Below, piece after piece: positions 8,976 through 18,197 of a stretch of DNA of 39,865 nt. A program made the translations under genes and the position numbers. The notes below the pieces were generated by a model. It was given only the letters and a program-made list of their open reading frames with translations. It was not told the DNA's origin and ran no database searches. The DNA lies in contig NZ_BBAG01000028.1 of the NCBI RefSeq assembly GCF_001311135.1, positions 1 through 39,865 on the forward strand. The letters run 5' to 3'. Each line of letters starts with the position of its first letter. Position 1 is the stretch's first letter. The DNA is from Secundilactobacillus paracollinoides DSM 15502 = JCM 11969. Its GTDB lineage: Bacteria > Bacillota > Bacilli > Lactobacillales > Lactobacillaceae.

Positions 8976-10196
8976 ATGTTAGTTAATTTTAAAGTGACAA
9001 ATTATAGATCCTTCAAAGGTGAACAGGAATTTTCGATGGAAACAGGTCGTCACTTAAGTAAATTCCGGGATAACAATACGATTACTTTAAAGCGCGAAAA
9101 ATTATTAAAATCGGCTTTGCTGTTTGGCGCAAATGCTAATGGAAAAACGAATTTGATAAGAGCTCTGACGATGTTAAAAAGTTTAGTGTTACATCCGACA
9201 CCGGATGAAATACAAAGATTAAATACTGATACGTTTGGCTATAATTCTGATAACACAATTTTTGACATTAAATTCATTGAAAATAATAATGAATATGACT
9301 ACTTTCTTGAGTACAATGCCAAGGAAATTGTTGGTGAAAACTTAACTAAAAATAATCAGGTCGTTTTTTCACGTCGACGACAGCTTGTGTCAGAAATACC
9401 AGATCAATTAAAACCTATTATTGATAATCTAAGAAAGAATCAGTTGCTTCTTTACTTTGCCCAGCAGAATAATGTGACAGTTGCTAAAGAAGCCTATCGT
9501 TGGTTTGTCGAAGACTTAATTCTAATCAATACTAATGCCATTCAGAACACAAAATTTAAAGCGTTGAAGAATGGAAAATTTAAAAAAAAGTTCATTCATT
9601 TTTTACAAGCTGCTGACTTTAATATTACAGACGTTGAGGTTAGGGAGCATCCCGAGACAGTCCCAAACCCATCGTACATTCTGAACAAGCTAAATTCTGA
9701 GGACACTGATGAAGCCAACATGGCAGAGACAATTCAATCATCTGTTTTGGATGTTTTTTGTACTCATCGATCAGAAAACGGTACATTTTCGGTGCACTTT
9801 ACTAATGAAAGTACAGGAACAAAAGTGTTTATGATATTGGCACTTTATTTTTTAAGCAACAGTCGAAAAACATTACTTATCGATGAGTTTGATCGCTCAT
9901 ATCATCTTGAACTTGCTGAAGCATTAATTGCGCTAATTAACAGTGAAGAACAGACCAATCAATTTATTCTTACCACTCATGAACTATCGCTTATGGATTG
10001 TCGTTTACGTCAAGACCAGATTTGGTTTGCGGAGAAAAACCAGTTTGGCGAAACAGAATTATTTAGTTTATTTGATTTTGACGATCCGGCTTTAAAACGC
10101 AGTGATTTTAATTATAAAAAGCGTTACTTAGAAGGTCGTTATGGTGCGACACAGATTGTCAATCAGGGATTGTTAATGGAGGCACTAAAAAGGTGA
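8976..10196 (+). CDS. AAA-family ATPase, RloA/AbiLi-like
   Basis: OLD/RecF-like ABC-type ATPase of the AAA_15/AAA_21 group, 406 aa. The N-terminus MLVNFKVTNYRSFKGEQEFS is typical of the family. Walker A is GANANGKTN (residues about 50-58), Walker B is TLLIDEFDRSYH (near 300) and the sensor/H-loop is FILTTHELSLMD. The start has AAGGAG at the right distance. Its stop overlaps the GTG start of an RloB-like gene (GTGA). ATPase plus RloB-like TOPRIM protein is the arrangement of the AbiL abortive-infection system (AbiLi/AbiLii) of Lactococcus and of RloA-RloB; PARIS is built on the same logic. The predicted role is a phage sensor controlling a nuclease-like partner. Frame intact, AT-richer than the housekeeping genes here. 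Confidence 0.82.
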   Translation: MLVNFKVTNYRSFKGEQEFSMETGRHLSKFRDNNTITLKREKLLKSALLFGANANGKTNLIRALTMLKSLVLHPTPDEIQRLNTDTFGYNSDNTIFDIKFIENNNEYDYFLEYNAKEIVGENLTKNNQVVFSRRRQLVSEIPDQLKPIIDNLRKNQLLLYFAQQNNVTVAKEAYRWFVEDLILINTNAIQNTKFKALKNGKFKKKFIHFLQAADFNITDVEVREHPETVPNPSYILNKLNSEDTDEANMAETIQSSVLDVFCTHRSENGTFSVHFTNESTGTKVFMILALYFLSNSRKTLLIDEFDRSYHLELAEALIALINSEEQTNQFILTTHELSLMDCRLRQDQIWFAEKNQFGETELFSLFDFDDPALKRSDFNYKKRYLEGRYGATQIVNQGLLMEALKR

Positions 10197-10801
10197 GCCG
10201 AGAAAGAAAGAAGAGAAAGGTTAACAAGGCAATTCCTTTTCTTCGTTGAAGGAGAGACTGAGAAGGTGTTTTTTGATACATTGTGGCAAGAATATCGGTT
10301 GACAAGCGCCAAAACTATTAAAATCCTTAAAAAAGCGGTACAGATTGGGTTGAGAAATCTCAACGGATGATAAAGAATAATTCGCGAGTACAACCGAATG
10401 CTAAGACCACCGTTTTTATTGTTTTTGATAAAAATAATGATACTGATAGTCAGATTAAGGCGATGATACAAAAATCAAAAAGACTAAAAATTGGTGGCTC
10501 GAAGTGTGAAATCTGTTTCTCCAACGAGAGTTTTGAGTTATGGCTGTTAGCTTATTTTGAAAAAATAACGCCTGGGTTCAAAACACAGAAACAACTCAAT
10601 CTGGCTTTAAGCAAATATTTGGGAGAAACATACGTCAAAGCAGATAGTGTCCAAATGCAACGAATTATTAAGGAAAACCGGACCCTGGAGGCAATTGAAA
10701 ACAGTGAAAGCATTTCAGAATTCTCTCTTGATCACCAGTCTACGAATGTTGGATCGATATTAAAAGAAATATTGAGTGAGTTAAAAAGTCCAACCAAGTG
10801 A
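10193..10801 (+). CDS. RloB-like TOPRIM protein, AbiLii-like (two frame breaks as read)
   Basis: Partner of the preceding ATPase. The GTG start at 10193 overlaps the ATPase stop by three bases. A basic N-terminus (SRERKKRKVNKA) leads to the TOPRIM-like motif FFVEGETEKVFF, then TVFIVFDKNNDTD (the second acidic motif) and ICFSNESFELWLLAYFE, the RloB hallmark block. As written the frame breaks twice: the T4 run at 10237-10240 has one base too many (a T3 gives IPFFVEGETE), and the G3 run at 10347-10349 is one base short (a G4 gives QIGVEKSQRMIKNN). Corrected length is 202 aa, close to the 204 aa of its paralogue at 26.0 kb. Both changes fall in homopolymers, so sequence error is the likelier cause, but an inactivated effector cannot be excluded. 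Confidence 0.75.
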
Positions 10802-10930
10802 GTTTGAAGGTTGGACTTTTGTTTGATTAATAATGGACTAGCATGAAAGGCTCAATTTCGATTTCAACATTTCTCTGTTTTCTTCAAATATAATTGAAGA
10901 TACAATCATGTATATAAGAAATTTGGTGGA

Positions 10931-12189
10931 ATGATGGATTATCAATTGCTGTCAAAATATAAATATAATGATAGTGGCGCAATACGTTCAGTAGAAGCGT
11001 TGAAAGGGAGTATCAAGAAAGATTGAATGGTTACTCAACCGTCGTATCCAGATTAGTGCCAACTTTAGATATTGACTTATACGCTCAAGTAGCAAAGTAT
11101 CCACTCTTTTTTGTTCAAACAACCTCACTGCTGGCGTTGGTGAATAAGATTTTCCGACATTCAGCCGAGATTCAAGACCTTTCAAACACCTTACCTGGGG
11201 TGGCTAGTGAAATATATCGGCGAAATTTGCTGACTCAGGAAGTCTACTACACGAATAAAATTGAAGGTGTTGATGTAACAAAACATGAAATCAGCACGAT
11301 CATTGGTGATTTGGATTCAAAACAGGCACCTCAGAAACGATTGACCTCAACTGTTCGTTTATACAACTCGACGACTTCAGGTCGTGTCGTTTCAATCCAT
11401 GATCTTACTGATATTCGGCACATTTATGATCAGTTGTTAGATGGAGAAATACCGGATTCTAAGTTACCGGATGGCCAACATTTTAGGAAGCAACCCGTTT
11501 ATATCGGTGATGAGCTCAAAAAAGTTCACACGCCGCCAAGGACAGAGAGTGAGATTCAAGAAAGTATTATATCGTTAATTAAATTTATGAATAACGATGA
11601 TATTTTAGACGTGATCAAAGCAATCGTTTCGCACTTTATGTTTGAGAATACGCATCCGTTTTACGACGGTAATGGGCGGACTGGACGGTATCTTTTATCG
11701 ACTTATCTAGCAGCAAAGTTTGATACTTATACCGGATTATCCATTTCAACGGCGATTCGTGCGGAACAGAATCGCTATTACCGGGCATTTAAACAGGCTG
11801 ATGATTACCAAAATCGTGCTGATTTAACCTTGTTTATTACACAAATGCTCACCATCATTGTTCAGGGGCAACAAGATGTGATCCAAAATCTGAGGGTGTT
11901 GACTGAGCAACTCGACGCAGCTGCCACGCGACTTCATCAACAACTTTCTGATGATATTCAATGGACCGTTGCGTTTGTCTTTGCGCAATCCGCGTTGTTT
12001 ACCGAGGATGCGATTACTGGTGTGAAGGACACAGAACTCGTCGAATTTTTGTTTAATGATGATCCTAAGCGCTACCATAAGGTGTCGGTCAGACGCCCTA
12101 TTCAGGAATTAGAAACTCAGGGTGTTTTGCATATGATTAAAGAGCGGCCTTTACAGCATGTGATTGATGACGCGTTGATTCAGAAGTAA
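10931..12189 (+). CDS. Fic-family AMP-transferase, class II (one frame break as read)
   Basis: Fic protein, predicted to transfer AMP (or another nucleotide moiety) from ATP to hydroxyls of target proteins. The catalytic motif HPFYDGNGRTGR is complete, with the His base. Upstream, YYTNKIEG fits the inhibitory helix motif (S/T)xxxE(G/N), placing it in class II with an N-terminal autoinhibitory helix. A C-terminal winged-helix-like part ends the protein. The long frame opens only at a TTG at 11023, but the N-terminus continues upstream (MMDYQLLSKYKYNDSGAIRS) if one base is added near 10999-11001, giving ALEREYQERLNGYS and 419 aa in total. Lies 130 bases after the AbiL-like pair on the same strand with no strong terminator between, so it may belong to the same island. 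Confidence 0.82.
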
Positions 12190-12261
12190 AAAGTTGTTGC
12201 AACATTGGTCGCTTTTGAATACTGAAGAATTGTATTTTAAAGGTTTATTCTGAAATGAAAT

Positions 12262-12304
12262 AAAAAAAGCCAATCATTACGTTAAGATGATTGGCCTTTT
12301 ATTA
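12262..12304. terminator. Bidirectional terminator (Fic gene / flavoprotein gene)
   Basis: AAAAAAAGCCAATCAT and ATGATTGGCCTTTTATT pair around a short loop, with A-rich and T-rich flanks on both sides, between two convergent genes. Confidence 0.8.
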
Positions 12305-14103
12305 TTATGCGTTCACATGTTGCGAAGCACCAGTACTAACATCTGATGTACTTTTAGCTGCTTCTGCGCCAGCAAGACGTCCAAAGACAATAGCATTAGT
12401 GATTCCCATACCGCAACCAGGATAAGTCATGCCACGCCATCCGCCCGTTGTGCTTCCGGCGGCGTATAGACCAGGGATGACTTCGTTACGGTTATCCAAA
12501 ACTTGGGTTTGGCTGTTGATTGTCAGTCCACCAGCTGTATCGGGCGTTGAAGGTGCCATCTTGGCAGCATAGAACGGGGCCTTTAATGCCCCGAGAACAT
12601 TCGTCCGTCCATATTCAGTATCTTTTCCGTTTTCTGAATCGGAATTCCATTTATCAATTGTCGCAGTCAAAACGTCAGGATCAAGGTTGATTTGGTTGGC
12701 TAAGTCTACAATGGTATCGGCTTTTTTGAAGTAACCATCTTCAACTTCCCGCTTTAACCATGGTGATACTGCTGGTGCAGAGAAAGCACCAGGATCTTCT
12801 TCAGCCATGCGCTGGTCAAATACTAGCCAAACGTAACCGCCTGGTAAACTGGCAATGTGTTTTGACCCGCTTTCGAAGTACATATCTTCTCTAAAGTGGC
12901 GTTTTCCATCTTCACCAACCCAGATATAAGGATATTTCCATGCTGCACAGATGGGTCCAATGCAAACGTTGTCGCCAGATTGAGCCCCCATGGAACTTGC
13001 AATTGGCATCCACATATCAGTAAGTTTAGCGCCAACTTCGGCACCCATAATAATGCCATCAACGTTTTGACGGATGGAACCATAGGATTCACCCACTGCG
13101 AAGTCCGGCGCGAATCTTTTCAGCAGATCTTTATTTCGAGAATATCCAGCAGTGGCAACAATGACGTTTTTACCTCTAAAATTACCTTTATTGGTGTGAA
13201 CGCCAACTACTCGGTTTGATTTGTCAGTGATCAGGTTTTGTGCGGTGATGTTAAAAACAAATTTAGTGCCTAGTTCATCAGCTTTCTTGAAAAGGGGACG
13301 TGAAAGGCCAACACCGCTTTTTTCGACAGTTAAGTGTGAACGAGCGGCCGGAGTTGCATAATCCTTCATTGCCATTTCATTGCCAATCATTTGAACTTCG
13401 AGAAAATTAACGCCGACATCGTTAGCTAACCACTCGTAATCTTCGGCACCGTGCTCAACGATTGTGTTCCGCATCATGTCGTCTTCAAAGCCCTGGCCAA
13501 CAGCTTTAAGATAATTATTCCAATTTTCTTTGGAGTCTTCGATACCCTGTTTGCGTTGTAGACTGGTTCCGCCACCAGCATTGTAATAGCCACCAGATAA
13601 CGTCATGTCGGACAGCATATAGCTGGAGGTATATTCCCCAAAACGAGGGCGCTTGCGCCAGCCTCTCGTGCGGCAATGGCGGCTGACAGACCGGAAGCAC
13701 CTGCTCCGATGATCAGTACATCGCTCGAGTCTTCAAACTTAATTGTTTCGGGATCAAGATATCGGTAATCGTTATCGTCTTTATCTTCGACGGTGTGACG
13801 CAAATCAACGGGTTTATCGAAAATACTGTTGTCGCCGGCCTTTGCGAGGGCTTCTTGCACTGCTTTTTGAACGGCTTGGAAACTCACCGTTGCTCCTGTT
13901 ACGGCGTCAATGCTATAGGACTGATAATCCATTATTAGTTCAGGGGCTTTTTTTAATGCAGCTGTACTGATACCGTCTGTTTCATTTTGATCAACGATGC
14001 TAACATTCGTGATCTTGTCATTCTTTACCGTGACGGATACCGAAATTTCACCACGATTACCAGTGCCAGATCCTTGGTAGGTACCATCTTTTAATCTAGA
14101 CAT
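12305..14103 (-). CDS. Fumarate-reductase-type flavoprotein (FMN-binding plus FAD domains; one frame break)
   Basis: Soluble flavoprotein of the fumarate/urocanate reductase family, 599 aa after repair. Residues about 6-85 are an FMN-binding domain ending in DAVTGATVSFQAVQKA, the site where ApbE attaches FMN to Thr. The FAD Rossmann motif DVLIIGAGASGLSAAIAAREAG follows at about 130 (given here as a 22-residue stretch at roughly 13.68-13.74 kb; core GAGASG). The C-terminus has the FAD-closing block PGLYAAGSTTGGWRGM. There is no signal peptide, so it probably re-oxidises NADH-derived flavin in the cytoplasm using an enoate acceptor; the substrate cannot be read from sequence. The frame breaks near 13625 (minus-strand CC that should be CCC, giving PPSYMLSDMTLSGG). 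AGGAGG precedes the ATG. It follows an alcohol dehydrogenase and TetR gene on the same strand. Confidence 0.83.
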
Positions 14104-14117
14104 AGAAACTCCTCCTT

Positions 14118-14131
14118 GGGAAACGCTTACA
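14118..14131 (-). promoter_or_regulatory. CcpA cre box before the flavoprotein gene
   Basis: Minus strand TGTAAGCGTTTCCC, matching cre at the core AAGCG and most flanks, between the adh stop and the flavoprotein start. Placed there it would act as a roadblock or at an internal promoter. Confidence 0.6.
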
Positions 14132-14146
14132 TTTTATAATTAAATT

Positions 14147-15103
14147 TTAATCGCGAGTTGCAATTAAACGGCCTTTCACATCACCATTTTGAACTCGAAC
14201 AAGTCCCTCTGGAATTTGATCATAACTCGTTGTCTCAAGCATTGGATGCATTTTTCCAGTTTCAAAGAAATCCAGTACTTTGGCAATATCTGCTGGCGTA
14301 CCGCCTGAATTGCCAATCAATTTAATATTATTAAAAATCAGTGCACCAGTGTCAATTGTAGAATGAAGAATACCCATTCCGACAAGGACCATAGTGCCAC
14401 CTGGTTTAACAGCTTTAATTGCCTCGTTGGTGGTCGTGTCAAATCCTGCAAAATCAACGATGAGGTCTAAATGATGTTGTGCTAAGTCAGAGATGTTTTC
14501 ATAAGCAGCAGTCACGCCGATTTGCATCGCCCAATCACGTGATGAGGCTTTAGTGTCAGCAACGTAAACGTCACAGCCAGCAATAACGGCCATATTAGTT
14601 GCAAACTGACCTAAGCCACCAATGCCAATGATACCGACTTTCATACCTTTCTTCGCTTGACCAACAACGAAAAGTGGGTGATAAGCTGACATACCAGCAT
14701 CAGTCGCAGCAGCGCCCTGAATAAATGAAACATCTTGAGGAAGGGGAACCAACTGAACGGCTGGGACAGCGAGTACATCGGCGTAGCCACCATCTCGGAA
14801 TGCACCAATTGTTTTACCTGTCTCAGAATTTTGAGGGGAGACAGCTACCCGATCACCAACTTTTACATTGGTGACATCAGCGCCGACTTGGGTCACAACA
14901 CCAGCTGTTTCATGGCCAATAATGACAGGTGATTCTACCATGGGCGCCCAACTAGGATCGTGAAGAATGCCAACATCTGTATGGCATAGTCCCGAGGCTT
15001 TCAGTGCCAGGATAACCTCATCTGGCTTTGGTGTAGGATCTGCCTGTTCAACTAGTTTCAACGGTGTATCTGTTTCAGTGAATTGCCAACCTTTCATGTT
15101 CAT
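14147..15103 (-). CDS. Zinc-type alcohol dehydrogenase lacking the structural zinc lobe
   Basis: Medium-chain NAD(P)-dependent alcohol dehydrogenase, 318 aa. The catalytic zinc ligands are in SGLCHTDVG (Cys near 38) and IGHETAGVV (His near 60); the nucleotide motif is GIGGLGQFA near 160. The structural-zinc loop with its four cysteines, normally just after GDRV, is replaced by a short cysteine-free link (GDRVAVSPQNSETGKTIGAF), which accounts for the length being about 20-30 residues below the usual value. The usual third ligand Cys is also changed (AAATDAGMSAYH). It is probably an aldehyde/alcohol reductase. It lies between a TetR regulator and a flavoprotein gene on the same strand with an 18-bp dyad over its promoter, so TetR very likely represses it. 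Confidence 0.88.
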   Translation of the reverse strand: MNMKGWQFTETDTPLKLVEQADPTPKPDEVILALKASGLCHTDVGILHDPSWAPMVESPVIIGHETAGVVTQVGADVTNVKVGDRVAVSPQNSETGKTIGAFRDGGYADVLAVPAVQLVPLPQDVSFIQGAAATDAGMSAYHPLFVVGQAKKGMKVGIIGIGGLGQFATNMAVIAGCDVYVADTKASSRDWAMQIGVTAAYENISDLAQHHLDLIVDFAGFDTTTNEAIKAVKPGGTMVLVGMGILHSTIDTGALIFNNIKLIGNSGGTPADIAKVLDFFETGKMHPMLETTSYDQIPEGLVRVQNGDVKGRLIATRD

Positions 15104-15131
15104 CCAACCTTTCTTGTTTTAAAATTCACTA

Positions 15132-15149
15132 TCTTTACTCGAGTAAAGA
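15132..15149. promoter_or_regulatory. 18-bp perfect palindrome, likely TetR operator
   Basis: TCTTTACTC followed by its exact complement GAGTAAAGA, in the 89-base gap between the tetR and adh genes. On the minus strand TATTCT overlaps its upstream edge as a possible -10, with TTGTCC 15 bases before it. Confidence 0.8.
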
Positions 15150-15192
15150 ATAGCACCAAAAAATAAAGGACAACCGACATATTGGTTAATCT

Positions 15193-15768
15193 TTATTTGA
15201 TATCGAAAGTAAATTGATGTTGTTTTGGAACATTAAAAAGGGTGTTAAACGACGTAATCATACCGTTTATTCGGGTGATTTCATCGTGTTCGATTGCCCA
15301 CATGATATCATACCCAGAAAAAATATAGGAAGCGGTGTAGAAGAGCTCATCAGGTGCCTGAGTATTTTGAATTTGACCAGCAGTTTGTGCCTTAGTGATT
15401 AGTGTCACACATGTTGTTTTGAAAGCGTCATTAAAATCGAATGTATGTCGGTTTTGGGTGAGGTTAGCCACAAACACCTTACTGATCATATCTGCCCCAA
15501 GTTTATTCTCTGCTTGAGCGAGTTGGATAAAACACATGACGAGTTGTTTCCAATAGTTAACATTATCTGTATCGACTGTCAGAACGAGTTTTTCGACCGT
15601 TGACTTGTAGAAATAGAGTAGAAGATCAGCCTTTGCCTTAAAGTGGTAGTAAAAGGCTGGTTTGGTAATGTGACAAGCATTGCAGATATCTGTGACGCTT
15701 GTCTGATCATAGGATTTTTCTTGGAAGAGGGCATAGGCCGCTTCAAGAATTTGGCTTTTGGTATCCAT
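15193..15768 (-). CDS. TetR/AcrR-family transcriptional regulator
   Basis: 191 aa. The N-terminal helix-turn-helix is textbook: QILEAAYALFQEKSYDQTSV, then ICNACHITKPAFYYHFKAKA, residues about 6-50. The C-terminal two-thirds is an all-helical ligand and dimer domain with little conservation. It is followed by adh and the flavoprotein gene on the same strand, with an 18-bp palindrome between it and adh. It probably represses those genes until an aldehyde- or enoate-like compound is present; the ligand is inferred from neighbours only. Frame intact. Confidence 0.9.
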   Translation of the reverse strand: MDTKSQILEAAYALFQEKSYDQTSVTDICNACHITKPAFYYHFKAKADLLLYFYKSTVEKLVLTVDTDNVNYWKQLVMCFIQLAQAENKLGADMISKVFVANLTQNRHTFDFNDAFKTTCVTLITKAQTAGQIQNTQAPDELFYTASYIFSGYDIMWAIEHDEITRINGMITSFNTLFNVPKQHQFTFDIK

Positions 15769-15982
15769 GTGAAGTATTCCTTTCTAAATTCAAACTAAAT
15801 TGCTATGTATATTAAAAAAATTGTCTAACCAATAATAGGTACATATTTATCATAGCACATGAAAATATGATTAACGGGGAATATTTTACTTATCGTTTCC
15901 GCATTACCCATGGCGAAAACCAATTGTATGTTCTAATATAGATATTAATTAATAGAGTTAAAAATTGAATTGGGGCGTTAGG

Positions 15983-17239
15983 ATGATTAACAAACATTGG
16001 GGAATGTTAGCAAGTATTGCAGCGGTCGCGCTGATCTTAACCAGTTGCGGCAGCAATTCCAGTCAAGCCAAAAAGAACAGCAGCAGTGCCAGCTCAAGCG
16101 CAAAAGTGTTTAAACCAAAGGCATCGGCGACGAATAAGACCGCGGTCAAGGCGACGGCCAGCGCCACGCCATCCGTTGCCACCACTGCGCTATCACCGAT
16201 TGCGGGCAAGTATATCGAGGATAAGAGCACGCAACAGGCGAGTGGGGTGACTTACTCGAACTTCTACTGGAAGAATGGTGCCTGGCACTGGGTGCAGAGT
16301 ATTTCGCGAGGCTTGTTGCAAGATGCTAAGGTTAAATCAGCATCGACTTCCTCGTAAGGTATAACGACATTAAAAATGGATGATGTAGGCGATAGCAATA
16401 CTTTTGATTTAACATTGACGCCTCTGCAAGACAATTTAGGATACAATGTTAAAAGTTCAAAGGCAGAAGTTAATAATAGTTACATGGTTGGCGATACGGA
16501 TGGCCAGTGGACCAGTGGCGCACCAACGGCACTTCAAGGCAACTGGGTGTCTGGATTCGTCTCTTCTTCCCCGGCTTTAGCGGGTGCTCAAAATAGCGAT
16601 TATCCTTACGCCAAGATCCATTTTTCAATTACGGCTGACAGCACGAACGGCGTCAATGTGCTGTACCACGCGAATAAAAAGACCGATGCAGCGGGTGAAG
16701 GGGCTGGATGGGGTGCGAACTCTGATTTGTCATACAAGACCCTTGGAAACGATACCTACTTGTTGAAGTCATACAATGGAACGGGCGCTAATGCCAGCAT
16801 TATGGCTTATAAGGTGACGGAAGTGAGTTCGAGTCAGATTGATATTCTGTTTAACGGACAAAGTGTTAGCTTTACGCCGGACAAAACTGCTGATACTAAT
16901 AGTGATGATTCGGCTGCCAGTGAGTCGTCCAGTACGCAAGGGTCTACTGATACGACGCATTTAACTGCTAAGCAGGTTGATGATTGGGTATGGGCAGACT
17001 ATCAGTCAGAGACAAAGTTTAAGCGTACCGACTACATGTTTGAACAAGATATGGATGGCGGCTTACTCAATATTTACCTGAGAGAAGACCATTCAACGCA
17101 AGATATGAAGAAAGCCGGGGCAGCTGAACAGGTTAATCCGATTATTGCCTCTTATCGGATAAATAAAGATGGCGAACTTCAACGGTCTGATGATGGTGGA
17201 AATCGGTATCAGACTGTTGACACACCATTTCCAGACTAA
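15983..17239 (+). CDS. Secreted lipoprotein, interrupted by one in-frame TAA
   Basis: The N-terminus MINKHWGMLASIAAVALILT-SC is a lipoprotein signal with lipobox LTSC (Cys near residue 21), followed by a Ser/Ala/Lys-rich linker. A TAA at 16355-16357 ends the first 124 codons, but the same frame then runs on for another 294 codons: ITTLKMDDVGDSNTF..., QGNWVSGFVSSSPAL, and a C-terminal domain after a Ser/Asp linker at about residue 305 (TAKQVDDWVWADYQ). So one nonsense codon, probably TAC or TAT originally, splits a protein of about 418 aa. I recognise no enzyme motif; QGNWVSGF resembles lactobacillal stress and adhesion lipoproteins. It could be a real null allele, a base error, or read through. 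The start at 15983 has GGCGTTAGG before it. Confidence 0.65.
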
Positions 17240-17584
17240 ACTGGTATCGTTGAGTTTTAGAATTTAAGTAAATTGAATACGTGAAGATAGTAAAAATCGT
17301 GGTTAGATTGTCGACCGCGATTTTTATTATGTAATTTCTTAATTTGCTTGTGATGTCGATGGCGTCATCAAGTAGTCTAATTGAATTTTTAGCCTTATTG
17401 AACTGGGATTATGAACTTGAAATGCAGAATAAAATCGAGGAAGTTAAGAATTATAGTTAACCATATATATAATTGCGTATCGTTATTATTATCTTAGTAT
17501 CTGATATAATTAGGTTAGTAAGTAGGGCCGCAACTACTTAGTATTAAGAGAACTTAGATAGCAAGCTGAACGGAACTAGCACTC
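17240..17584. other. Intergenic stretch with terminator and promoter-like sequence
   Basis: The terminator at 17292-17325 is followed by AT-rich sequence and TATAAT at 17505-17510 (in TGATATAATTAGG), a possible -10 for the small-protein pair. No coding frame was seen. Confidence 0.45.
17292..17325 (+). terminator. Terminator of the lipoprotein gene
   Basis: AAAAATCGTGGT pairs with ACCGCGATTTTT (one G-T wobble), followed by more T residues. Confidence 0.8.
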
Positions 17585-17779
17585 ATGTCTGAATAGGTTA
17601 AGGCAAAGAAAATCACTATTTCTGAAGAGTTTCTTGATACTGAAAAGTGGGTCCCGAATGAAGCGCATCATCAAAGAGCGCTTGAGATAGCAAGAAAAAT
17701 GAATCAAGAACGAAAAGAAAAGGCTGGTAATTTTTACAAAGCTTCAATTTTTAAATTCAAGAACAATATTAAAAGATAG
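17585..17779 (+). pseudogene. Dead paralogue of the small acidic protein (W4 to stop)
   Basis: The frame reads MSE-stop-VKAKKITISEEFLDTEKW..., ending in HQRALEIARKMNQERKEKAG. This matches the next gene (MSEWDKANWVTIPDDALDTE... YQKALKIARKMDQEREEKAG) along its length, but codon 4 is TAG where the intact copy has TGG, and about 10 residues in the middle (the DLVNWFFDFS part) are missing. The frame then runs past the paralogue's end into FYKASIFKFKNNIKR. This is a tandem duplicate that has been lost by point mutation. Confidence 0.7.
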
Positions 17780-17791
17780 GAAATGATACCA

Positions 17792-17980
17792 ATGTCTGAA
17801 TGGGACAAAGCAAATTGGGTAACTATCCCAGACGATGCACTTGATACTGAAAAATATATTTCTGACGAAGATCTTGTAAACTGGTTTTTCGATTTTTCGG
17901 ATGAAGAGCACTATCAAAAGGCACTGAAGATAGCGAGGAAGATGGATCAGGAACGGGAGGAAAAGGCTGGTAAGAAGTGA
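17792..17980 (+). CDS. Small acidic protein, unknown function
   Basis: 62 aa from the ATG at 17792; AGATAGG sits about 11 bases upstream, whereas the in-frame ATG at 17783 is too close to it. Acidic and aromatic in the first two thirds (SEWDKANWVTIPDD, DEDLVNWFFDFSDEE), then a charged helix (YQKALKIARKMDQEREEKAGKK). No cysteine, no membrane segment. I do not recognise the family. It directly follows a tandem, inactivated copy of itself, and a strong terminator lies 50 bases downstream. Confidence 0.6.
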   Translation: MSEWDKANWVTIPDDALDTEKYISDEDLVNWFFDFSDEEHYQKALKIARKMDQEREEKAGKK

Positions 17981-18031
17981 GTAGGCCGTTTTATTGAAGT
18001 CGTTTGAGGATAAATTTGATACAACGAAACT

Positions 18032-18082
18032 AAAAACAGCAACGCACTTTCTCATGATGAGAGCGTGCGTTGCTGTTTTTTA
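18032..18082 (+). terminator. Strong Rho-independent terminator
   Basis: The 15-bp perfect stem AAAACAGCAACGCAC / GTGCGTTGCTGTTTT encloses a smaller CTCAT-ATGAG helix and is followed by more T residues. Confidence 0.85.
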
Positions 18083-18116
18083 TTGATTGGAAATGTGAGA
18101 GTTGTCTATTCCAGCT

Positions 18117-18144
18117 AAAAAAGAAGCTCTTATGCTTCTTTTTT
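18117..18144. terminator. Bidirectional terminator
   Basis: AAAAAAGAAGC and GCTTCTTTTTT form a perfect 11-bp stem with a 6-base loop. A and T runs are on both flanks, so it can also stop larR transcription. Confidence 0.8.
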
Positions 18145-18197
18145 AGGCGTTGTTGTCTTTACCTGTATCCTAGACTGCGTCCTAATTCCACATTGCC

